Part shown: positions 1 to 5,113 of the stretch, in pieces
How positions within the stretch are numbered: the stretch's first letter is position 1
How the letters are laid out: each line of letters begins with the position of its first letter
NCBI GenBank assembly: GCA_027356675.1
Contig: DAHVXO010000198.1
Location: 1 to 6,901, forward strand
Origin: Symbiobacteriaceae bacterium
GTDB taxonomy: Bacteria; Bacillota_E; Symbiobacteriia; Symbiobacteriales; Symbiobacteriaceae
Direction: 5' to 3'
Length of the DNA stretch: 6,901 nt
Notes under the pieces: generated by a model
Database searches by the model: none
Told to the model about the DNA's origin: nothing
Seen by the model: the letters and a program-made list of their open reading frames with translations, nothing else
Made by a program: the position numbers and the translations under genes

Positions 1-477
1 CGTGGGTCGCTGCGCCACCGTACCACACTGCCACGCTTTATGGATGCCTTCTCGGGCGTTTATCAGGCGTACCGTGAGGAACCGAACCTGCGGTTTCACA
101 TCTTCGCCGGATCGTGTGTTGCTCTGGCGGGGTACGCCGTGGGTTTCGCCCCCTGGGAGGTCGCGTATCTGGCCGCCACCATCGTCGGCGTATTGCTGGC
201 CGAGATGGTGAACACGGCCGTGGAGCGGACGGTGGACCTGGCGGCGGCGGGGCGCCGGCACCGCCTGGCGGCGCAGGCCAAGGAAGTGGCCGCAGGGGTG
301 GTGCTGCTGGCGGCGCTGCATGCGGCGTTTGCGGCGGTGTTGCTCTTTGTGGTGCAGCGTGGGTTTGTGGCCACTGTCTCCGCTGTGGTGGCGATGAGCC
401 TGCGTTCGCCGTTGCTGTTGGTCATTCCGGTCGTCACAGGCGTTATGGGACTAATCGCAGGTGGGAAGCGGCAGTAG
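1..477 (+). CDS. dgkA: Diacylglycerol kinase / undecaprenol kinase family membrane protein (5' partial)
   Basis: Small integral-membrane kinase of the prokaryotic DgkA family. In Gram-positive bacteria these enzymes mostly phosphorylate undecaprenol, feeding the lipid carrier of peptidoglycan synthesis. The family signature is clear: the EEPNLRFH segment (about 76-99) matches the usual ERNxxxH block, and EMVNTAVERTVDL (202-240) holds the catalytic/metal residues in the E-x2-N-x3-E pattern, followed by the conserved AKEVAAG helix (about 277-297). Three family membrane segments are visible, plus an extra hydrophobic C-terminal segment (about 364-462), longer than the 120-130 residues typical of the family. 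The frame is open to base 1. The only ATG (40) has no ribosome binding site, and family members carry residues upstream of the RFxxAF block, so the true start probably lies before the window. It heads the visible operon, 22 bases before the DUF502 gene. Family assignment is firm; lipid substrate is inferred. Confidence 0.9.
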   Translation, partial: RGSLRHRTTLPRFMDAFSGVYQAYREEPNLRFHIFAGSCVALAGYAVGFAPWEVAYLAATIVGVLLAEMVNTAVERTVDLAAAGRRHRLAAQAKEVAAGVVLLAALHAAFAAVLLFVVQRGFVATVSAVVAMSLRSPLLLVIPVVTGVMGLIAGGKRQ

Positions 478-499
478 ATTTTGCAGAGGAGAACCGGGT

Positions 500-1150
500 A
501 TGGCCGCAGTGTTGACGAAGCTATGGCGCAACGTACGCATTTGGTTCCTGGCCGGCATCGTGGTGCTGTTGCCGGTCTGGCTGACGCTATTCGCAATTAT
601 CTGGGTCTTCGACCATATCGACACCGCCATCGTCGCACCCTTTCACAAGTACCTGGGGGTGACGCTGCCGGGGTTGGGCATTTTGACCGCCGTGGTGCTG
701 ACGGTGCTGGCTGGTTGGCTGACGACCGTCATCTTGGGCCAGCAGATGATCAAGCATGGCGAGAAGTTCATGATGCGCATCCCGATCGTCCGGGCGATCT
801 ATGGCGCCGTCAAGCAGGTCACCGACACGCTGATCGGGGCGAATCAGAGTGCCTTCACCCGTGTGGTGTTGGCGGAGTTTCCCCGGGTGGGAGTCTATTC
901 GCTGGGGTTCGTTGCGGGCGAGTTGCCCGGTACGGACCTGGTGCGGGTCTGGCTGCCACCGGGGCCAAGCCCTACGGCCGGCCCGGTGGCGATGATCCCC
1001 GTGGACCAGTTGGTCTTCCTGCCGATGAGCGTGGAGGATGGGCTCAAGTTTATCGTCTCCGCCGGGGTGCTGACACCGAAGGATGTGGACGTCACGGCCA
1101 TCGCCGAGGCGGAGACGGAGCTGCGGGTGCGACGCCGGGGGCGGGTTTAG
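500..1150 (+). CDS. DUF502 family membrane protein
   Basis: Membrane protein of 216 residues of the DUF502 family, whose function is not established. Two N-terminal transmembrane segments (about residues 14-37 and 58-80) are followed by a soluble, mostly beta C-terminal part. Family hallmarks seen are the PIVRAIYGAVKQV block (residues 95-107), a GVYSLGFVAGE strand, the LPPGPSPTAGPVAMIP loop with its Pro/Gly pattern, and LPMSVEDGLKFIVSAG near the end. The ATG at 500 is chosen because AGAGGAG (485-491) stands 8 bases upstream; the same frame is open further upstream, but that would overlap dgkA and has no better site. It lies 22 bases after dgkA and 7 before cdd, so it is almost certainly co-transcribed with both. 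Its place beside a lipid kinase hints at an envelope role, but that is inference only. Confidence 0.88.
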   Translation: MAAVLTKLWRNVRIWFLAGIVVLLPVWLTLFAIIWVFDHIDTAIVAPFHKYLGVTLPGLGILTAVVLTVLAGWLTTVILGQQMIKHGEKFMMRIPIVRAIYGAVKQVTDTLIGANQSAFTRVVLAEFPRVGVYSLGFVAGELPGTDLVRVWLPPGPSPTAGPVAMIPVDQLVFLPMSVEDGLKFIVSAGVLTPKDVDVTAIAEAETELRVRRRGRV

Positions 1151-1157
1151 GGGTAGC

Positions 1158-1577
1158 GTGTCGGAGGTGAGGACCCTGGAGGATCAAGCTTTGATTTTAC
1201 TGGCCCGGGCAGCGCGGGAGCGGGCCTACGTGCCCTACTCGCACTTTCCCGTGGGCGCCGCCCTGATCGCAGCAGATGGGTCGATTTACACCGGGTGTAA
1301 CGTCGAGAACGCTTCCTACGGGCTGGCCAACTGCGCAGAGCGGACCGCCCTTTTCAAGATGGTGAGCGATGGACAGCAGCGCTTCACCGCCATCGCCGTG
1401 ATCGCTGATACCGATGGTCCCTGCAGTCCGTGCGGCGCATGCCGCCAGGTAATGAGCGAGTTCGGGCCGCAGGCCCGGGTAATCCTTACGAACCTGAAGG
1501 GCGATGTGCAGGTCACCAGCGTCCGGGAACTGCTACCGGGCGCGTTCACGCCGACCGACTTGCCGCCGAAGGGGTAG
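1158..1577 (+). CDS. cdd: Cytidine deaminase
   Basis: Cytosolic zinc enzyme that deaminates cytidine and deoxycytidine to uridine and deoxyuridine in pyrimidine salvage. With the GTG at 1158 it is 139 residues, the size of the homotetrameric Bacillus-type enzyme (136). Visible motifs are the substrate-binding YVPYSHFPVGAAL (residues 24-36) and GCNVENASYG (46-55), the CAER motif with zinc ligand Cys59 and proton-shuttling Glu61, and PCGACRQV with zinc ligands Cys92 and Cys95. The three-cysteine zinc site is that of the tetrameric class. LLPGAF near the C-terminus is also typical. The start is uncertain: GTG 1158 has a weak AGGGG just upstream, GTG 1167 is in frame, and TTG 1191 has the best site (GGAGGA at 1178-1183) but would cut into the first helix. 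It sits 7 bases after DUF502 and 4 before era, the usual Firmicutes cdd-era pairing. Confidence 0.95.
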   Translation: MSEVRTLEDQALILLARAARERAYVPYSHFPVGAALIAADGSIYTGCNVENASYGLANCAERTALFKMVSDGQQRFTAIAVIADTDGPCSPCGACRQVMSEFGPQARVILTNLKGDVQVTSVRELLPGAFTPTDLPPKG

Positions 1578-1581
1578 AGGG

Positions 1582-2574
1582 ATGACTGAGCGTTTTGTCT
1601 CCGGGTTCTGTACGATCGTGGGGCGCCCCAGTGTCGGGAAGTCCACCTTGCTGAATGCGTTTCTTGAGGCCAAGCTGGCCATTATCTCCGACAAGCCTCA
1701 GACCACGCGCAACCGGATCCTGGGAGTCTACAACCGCCCGGGTGCGCAGGTGATCTTCATGGACACGCCCGGGATTCATAAGCCCCATCACAAGCTGGGG
1801 GAGTACATGAACAAAGCGGCGACTTCCACGCTGCCTGAGGTGGATGTGGTCCTGTTCGTGGTCGACGGGTCGTCCCGGCACCCTGGCGACGGGGATCGCT
1901 TCGTGGCGGAGGCCGTGGCGCGGTCGGGGAAGCCCACCCTGCTGGTGGTCAATAAGATGGACCGGGTGGGGCGCGAAGATTGGTACGCGGTGTTGGATAA
2001 CTACAAGGCGCTCGGGACGCCGGCGGGGCGGGTGGCGCCTGAGGACGCGGGTGCCCCCGGAGACGCCGCCGACAGGTCCCGGCGGGACCGGGGCGAGCCG
2101 AAGACGATCGAGTGGCTCGACATCGTGCCGGTCTCGGCCATGGGGAACAAGAATGTGGACCAGTTGCTGGATCTGGTCCTGGCGCGGATGCCAGAGGGAC
2201 CGCAATACTATCCGGAAGACATGGTCACAGATCAGCCCGAGCGATTCATTATCAGCGAGTTCATTCGTGAGAAGATCCTGCAGTTGACGCGCGACGAGAT
2301 CCCCCACTCCATCGCCGTTGAGGTGGAGGAGTTGAAGCGCCGCGATAATGGGATGGTCTACGTGGCGGCCGCGATCCTGGTGGAGCGGGACAGCCAGAAG
2401 GGGATCATCATCGGGGCGAAGGGCGCGATGCTCAAGGATGTCGGCGCCAAGGCCCGGGTGGATATCGAGGAGCTCCTGGGGTCGCAGATTTACCTGGAGC
2501 TGTTCGTCAAGGTCCGAGAGGACTGGCGCAACAAGCCTACGATGCTGCGAGACCTGGGGTACCGGGGGGAGTGA
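1582..2574 (+). CDS. era: GTPase Era, ribosome maturation factor
   Basis: Essential GTPase that binds the 3' end of 16S rRNA and helps mature the 30S subunit. The GTPase domain shows G1 GRPSVGKST (residues 14-22), the switch I block SDKPQTTRNRI (36-46), G3 DTPG with HKPHHKLGEYM (61-76), G4 NKMD (124-127) and G5 SA (185-186). A C-terminal KH RNA-binding domain follows, with the GxxG loop as GAKG in GIIIGAKGAMLKDVG and the typical ending LRDLGY. The start ATG 1582 has GAGG at 1577-1580, very close, but it matches the family N-terminus and lies 4 bases after cdd; a longer frame would overlap cdd. At 330 residues it exceeds the usual 295-300. The excess is a charged, Gly/Ala/Asp/Arg-rich stretch at about residues 146-175 between G4 and G5. 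The G1 motif has Ser17 where Asn is usual. All functional motifs are intact, so the protein should be active. Confidence 0.97.
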   Translation: MTERFVSGFCTIVGRPSVGKSTLLNAFLEAKLAIISDKPQTTRNRILGVYNRPGAQVIFMDTPGIHKPHHKLGEYMNKAATSTLPEVDVVLFVVDGSSRHPGDGDRFVAEAVARSGKPTLLVVNKMDRVGREDWYAVLDNYKALGTPAGRVAPEDAGAPGDAADRSRRDRGEPKTIEWLDIVPVSAMGNKNVDQLLDLVLARMPEGPQYYPEDMVTDQPERFIISEFIREKILQLTRDEIPHSIAVEVEELKRRDNGMVYVAAAILVERDSQKGIIIGAKGAMLKDVGAKARVDIEELLGSQIYLELFVKVREDWRNKPTMLRDLGYRGE

Positions 2575-2580
2575 GCACCG

Positions 2581-3336
2581 ATGCCGTACATACCTGTCGC
2601 CGGGACGCACATCTATTATGCAGAGTCAGGGTCTCCCGGCGGGAGACCCCTTCTGTTGCTCCACGCTGCCCTGCAGTCGGCGGAGGCCACTGAGCCCCTG
2701 GTTTCGCTGGTGGGGCCATTCGGGTATCGCATGGTCTCGCCCGACCAGCGGGGCCACGGGCGGTCGGCCAACCCCGATCAGGGGTTTACCATCGCCCGGT
2801 TGGCGGATGACATGGTAGCGCTGATGGTGGCGCTGGGGCTGGAGCAGCCGGTGGTGGCAGGGTTCAGCCTGGGCGGGACCGTGGCGGTTGAGTTGGCCCG
2901 GCGCGGGCTGGTCTCGGGTCTGGTGGTACTGGCGGGTCGGATTCGGGCGGCGGGGGTGGGGGACGGGGCTGAGGGGCGGGCGAACGCCTTCGACCCGGCC
3001 GGCATTCGCCGCCGGTCACCGCTCTGGGCGGAGCACCTGGCGGAGGTTCACGTGCAGACCCCCTGGGAACAGCTGGCCGTGCAGTTGGGCGAACTGTTTG
3101 CCGGCTGGCCCGGGTTCAGCGCCGCCGACCTGGCGGGGATTGCCTGCCCGACCCTGGTGGCCCAGGGCGACCAGGATGAGATGGTACCCGTTGTGCAGGC
3201 CAGGGAACTCGCCGGTGCGATACCGGGCGCACAACTCTACATTGCACCCCGGGGCAAGCACCCGGAGTTGCTGTATCGGTCGGATGTCCAGCGGATTATA
3301 GGGGCTTTCCTCGGCCCCGAGGGACCGATCTTGTGA
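2581..3336 (+). CDS. Alpha/beta-fold hydrolase
   Basis: Predicted soluble serine hydrolase of 251 residues with the alpha/beta fold; substrate unknown. The fold is complete: LLLLHAAL (residues 24-31) at the oxyanion-hole strand, PDQRGHGRS (54-62), the nucleophile elbow GFSLGG with Ser96, GDQDEMVP with likely acid Asp199, and GKHPELL with His227. The cap between the core halves (about 120-180) is short. The oxyanion segment reads HAA rather than the more common HGxx. ATG 2581 is preceded by GGGGGGAG (2564-2571) overlapping the end of era, and the N-terminus starts directly at the family's first strand (YIPVAGTHIYYAESG). It is 6 bases after era and so probably the last gene of this operon, at the place where recO often follows era. 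Its stop codon is also part of the next promoter. Carboxylesterase, lactonase or haloperoxidase-like activity are all possible. Confidence 0.9.
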   Translation: MPYIPVAGTHIYYAESGSPGGRPLLLLHAALQSAEATEPLVSLVGPFGYRMVSPDQRGHGRSANPDQGFTIARLADDMVALMVALGLEQPVVAGFSLGGTVAVELARRGLVSGLVVLAGRIRAAGVGDGAEGRANAFDPAGIRRRSPLWAEHLAEVHVQTPWEQLAVQLGELFAGWPGFSAADLAGIACPTLVAQGDQDEMVPVVQARELAGAIPGAQLYIAPRGKHPELLYRSDVQRIIGAFLGPEGPIL

Positions 3337-3342
3337 TATAAT
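3334..3342 (+). promoter_or_regulatory. Extended -10 promoter for the mgtE leader
   Basis: TGATATAAT is an exact extended -10 element (TG, one base, TATAAT at 3337-3342). Its TGA is also the stop codon of the upstream hydrolase. No recognisable -35 hexamer lies 16-18 bases upstream (the stretch is GC-rich), as is common for extended -10 promoters. Transcription would start at about 3348-3351, just before the leader hairpin, giving a leader of roughly 285 bases before mgtE. Confidence 0.6.
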
Positions 3343-3351
3343 GAGAACGAA

Positions 3352-3388
3352 GGTCCTCCGGTGACGCGTCACACGCTAGCGGGGGACC
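3352..3388 (+). promoter_or_regulatory. Leader stem-loop enclosing a 12-base palindrome
   Basis: GGTCCTCC (3352-3359) can pair with GGGGGACC (3381-3388), eight pairs including one G-U. The loop holds GTGACGCGTCAC (3361-3372), a perfect 12-base palindrome that could form an inner hairpin or, as DNA, be a dimeric repressor operator just downstream of the promoter. The 3' arm contains GGGGGA, the only ribosome binding site for the small ORF at 3393, so folding would hide it. No U-run follows, so this does not look like a terminator for the upstream operon. Confidence 0.5.
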
Positions 3389-3392
3389 ATTC

Positions 3393-3494
3393 GTGTTGGC
3401 GCTCGAAATCGGGTCCAAACGGCATCATGTCGTCGAAATAGGTGAAAAAGGGGTGGTTAGGCGTGGACGCCGGCCCAAGTCACAGTCTCTTTGA
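3393..3494 (+). CDS. Possible 33-residue basic small protein or leader peptide
   Basis: Short reading frame starting at GTG 3393 (or TTG 3396) and ending at TGA 3492, with GGGGGA (3381-3386) six bases upstream. The peptide begins LALEIGSKRHHVVEIGEKG and ends VVRRGRRPKSQSL, so it is a mildly amphipathic, strand-like front half with a very basic tail. The RRGRRPK tail resembles, but does not match, the AT-hook core (RGRP). I do not recognise a family. It lies alone between a good promoter and mgtE, 139 bases before the mgtE start. It could be a real small protein, a regulatory leader peptide, or a chance frame; at 33 codons chance cannot be excluded. A coding origin is supported mildly by the ribosome binding site and by the absence of any other explanation for this part of the leader. 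Confidence 0.4.
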   Translation: MLALEIGSKRHHVVEIGEKGVVRRGRRPKSQSL

Positions 3495-3508
3495 GCACGG
3501 CTTAAAAT

Positions 3509-3523
3509 GGATCCACTGGATCC
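3509..3523. repeat. Duplicated GGATCC palindrome
   Basis: GGATCC occurs twice, separated by ACT. Since each copy is its own reverse complement, the 15-base segment is both a direct and an inverted repeat. It lies between the small ORF and the hairpins before mgtE. It could be a weak hairpin or a protein site, or coincidence. Confidence 0.3.
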
Positions 3524-3526
3524 CTG

Positions 3527-3569
3527 CCGGGGGTCTGTCCCAGCCGCAGCCTGCCACCTCCCCCCTCGG
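3527..3569 (+). promoter_or_regulatory. GC-rich leader stem-loop upstream of mgtE
   Basis: CCGGGGG (3527-3533) can pair with CCCCTCGG (3562-3569) with a single bulged T at 3566, closing a loop of 28 bases rich in C. It is followed by mixed sequence, not a U-run, so it is not an obvious intrinsic terminator. The large loop makes it only moderately convincing as an RNA structure. Confidence 0.3.
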
Positions 3570-3583
3570 AATCCGCCCATAGC

Positions 3584-3632
3584 GAGGTGACCCGCTCGGT
3601 CTCACAGGCCTCCGTACTACGGAGGTGAGGCC
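3584..3632 (+). promoter_or_regulatory. Hairpin hiding the mgtE ribosome binding site, with alternative pairing
   Basis: The mgtE ribosome binding site GGAGG (3621-3625) lies inside an inverted repeat: CTCCGTA (3610-3616) against TACGGAG (3618-3624). The stem extends by CTCAC (3601-3605) with GTGAG (3625-3629) across a four-base bulge. The left arm has two other partners: GAGGTGA (3584-3590), which copies the start-site sequence, and GAGGCC (3627-3632), which pairs with GGCCTC (3607-3612). The upstream partner would free the start site, so the segment has the layout of a translational on/off switch. No known riboswitch aptamer was recognised upstream. Confidence 0.5.
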
Positions 3633-3633
3633 C

Positions 3634-4995
3634 ATGGACCACGATCTCATCGCGATTAGCGAACAAGCACTGGCCCTGCTGGAGCAGAACCGGCAGGACG
3701 AATTGAAGCAACTTCTCCAGACCCTGCACCCCGCCGATCTCGCAGAGGTCCTTGAAGAACTGGAAGACGAGCAGCAGACGCTGATTTTGCGCCTGCTCTC
3801 CGATGAGGCGGCGGCGGATACCCTCTCCGAGATGGAGGCCGAGGATCAGGTTTCGATCCTCGAATCCCTGGGCGACGAGCGTGCCGGCGACATCCTCGAA
3901 GAGATGTCCGACGACGATGTCGCTGACCTCGTAGGCGAACTCTCGCCGGAGCAGGCCGCGGACCTGCTGAACCTGATGGACGCCGAAGGGTCGGCGGATG
4001 TCCGCGAGCTGCTGGAGTTCGGTCCCCAGACTGCCGGCGGCATCATGACCACAGAGTACGTTGCCCTGGGCGCCGACCTGACCGCCCAGATGGCGATCGA
4101 TGAGATGCGCCGCTTGGCCCCTGGGGCGGAGACGGCGTACTATGTGTACGTAGTGAACGAGCACGAGAAGCTGCTCGGAGTCCTGTCCCTACGGGACCTG
4201 ATCGTCTCACCACCGGAGCGTCCCATCCGCGAGATCATGCGGCGCTCCGTGCAGACGGTGCAGGTAGACGAGGACCAAGAAGAGGTTGCCCGCGTCGTCA
4301 AGAAGTACAACCTGCTGGCGGTCCCTGTCGTGGACCATTACAACGTGCTCCGCGGCATCGTCACCGTCGACGACGTCATCGACGTCCTTGAAGACGAGGC
4401 AACGGAGGATATCTACCGGGCCGCCGGCGTGGGCGGCGAGGCGGCGCAGGACTTGGCCGACGGGATCTGGCCGGCGATCAGGGCTCGGTTGCCCTGGCTG
4501 GTCAGCCTGCTATTCCTGGAGATGGTCTCCGGCCTGGTGATTGACCACTTCAGCGGGATCATCACAACGTTTGCTGTGCTCTCCATCTTTATTACGACGA
4601 TGTCCGGCGAGGCCGGCAACGCCGCCACCCAGAGCCTGACCGTCGTGGTCCGCGGCCTTGCCACGGGGGAGATCGACCGGAGCCAAATCTGGGCCATCGT
4701 GTGGCGGGAACTGCGCGTTGGCGTGGTGATCGGTGCGGCGTGCGGCGTGGTGCTGGCCGTGAGTGCGGCTATGTGGCAACGGTCTGTCTGGATCGGGTTG
4801 ATCGCCGGTTCGTCCATCTTCTTCAACATGATCATCGCCAAGGCCGCCGGCGCCTTCTTCCCGGTGATCATAGACCGGTTCGGCATCGACCCGGCCGTGG
4901 CATCCGGCCCTCTGATCACCACGGTGACGGATTCCACTAGCATGCTGATCTACTTTGGCATCGCTTCGGTCGTCCTGCAGTACGTCGCTCTCTAG
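3634..4995 (+). CDS. mgtE: Magnesium transporter MgtE
   Basis: Homodimeric Mg2+ channel/transporter of the plasma membrane, 453 residues, close to the family length of about 450. Order of domains: an acidic helical MgtE N-domain (about 1-128, with HPADLAEVLEEL and several LSxxEAAD-type repeats), two CBS domains (about 130-258) that sense cytosolic Mg2+ and gate the pore, a connecting helix, then five membrane segments (about 286-305, 309-330, 358-383, 387-412, 427-450). The pore signature SGEAGNAATQSLTVVVRGLATGEI follows TM2. Asp433 in TVTDSTSMLIYF corresponds to the Mg2+-binding Asp432 of the Thermus thermophilus protein. The ATG at 3634 is preferred over the in-frame GTG at 3625 because that GTG lies in the ribosome binding site GGAGG (3621-3625), which is 8 bases before the ATG. 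It has its own promoter and terminator, so it is probably monocistronic apart from the small upstream frame. Confidence 0.96.
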   Translation: MDHDLIAISEQALALLEQNRQDELKQLLQTLHPADLAEVLEELEDEQQTLILRLLSDEAAADTLSEMEAEDQVSILESLGDERAGDILEEMSDDDVADLVGELSPEQAADLLNLMDAEGSADVRELLEFGPQTAGGIMTTEYVALGADLTAQMAIDEMRRLAPGAETAYYVYVVNEHEKLLGVLSLRDLIVSPPERPIREIMRRSVQTVQVDEDQEEVARVVKKYNLLAVPVVDHYNVLRGIVTVDDVIDVLEDEATEDIYRAAGVGGEAAQDLADGIWPAIRARLPWLVSLLFLEMVSGLVIDHFSGIITTFAVLSIFITTMSGEAGNAATQSLTVVVRGLATGEIDRSQIWAIVWRELRVGVVIGAACGVVLAVSAAMWQRSVWIGLIAGSSIFFNMIIAKAAGAFFPVIIDRFGIDPAVASGPLITTVTDSTSMLIYFGIASVVLQYVAL

Positions 4996-5005
4996 GCCTG
5001 CTTGC

Positions 5006-5035
5006 GCCGCACCCATGGTGGTGCGGCCTTTGCTT
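5006..5035 (+). terminator. Rho-independent-type terminator after mgtE
   Basis: GCCGCACC (5006-5013) and GGTGCGGC (5020-5027) form a perfect eight-base-pair GC-rich stem with loop CATGGT. CTTTGCTT follows, a short interrupted U-run. It begins 11 bases after the mgtE stop and separates mgtE from the two-component operon. Confidence 0.75.
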
Positions 5036-5064
5036 ATCGCCACAAGATCACCACATCTGCTCCA

Positions 5065-5093
5065 CTGACATTGCAGGCGTGGGCTTGTAGAAT
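5065..5093 (+). promoter_or_regulatory. Sigma-A-type promoter of the two-component operon
   Basis: CTGACA (5065-5070) and TAGAAT (5088-5093) each match the consensus -35 and -10 hexamers in five of six positions, with the ideal spacing of 17 bases. The transcript would start at about 5100, leaving a leader of only about 14 bases, which is almost exactly the ribosome binding site GGGGGG (5101-5106) before the ATG at 5114. Confidence 0.65.
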
Positions 5094-5113
5094 GGGACTT
5101 GGGGGGTATCGAC

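Noticed and set aside
1546..2610. Long open frame on the - strand across era (354 codons)
   Set aside because: It mirrors era codon by codon in a high-GC region, has no recognisable domain, and era itself is unmistakable on the + strand.
3352..3388. Leader hairpin as an intrinsic terminator of the dgkA-hydrolase operon
   Set aside because: No U-run follows the stem; the sequence after it is ATTCGTGTTGG, and it lies downstream of a good promoter.
3455..3475. GGTTAGGCGTGG as the first block of an M-box riboswitch
   Set aside because: The following conserved M-box blocks are missing and the segment reads as codons of the small ORF; similarity is too short.
3509..3523. Twin GGATCC as a phage or transposon junction or a cloning scar
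   Set aside because: No flanking repeats, transposase or vector-like sequence; two BamHI-type hexamers three bases apart can arise by chance.
3502..4164. Open frame on the - strand from the leader into mgtE
   Set aside because: Mostly antisense to the conserved MgtE N-domain and without a ribosome binding site or family; composition explained by the + strand gene.
5071..5093. TTGCAG (5071) as the -35 element of the two-component promoter
   Set aside because: It leaves only 11 bases to TAGAAT; CTGACA at 5065 gives the ideal 17.
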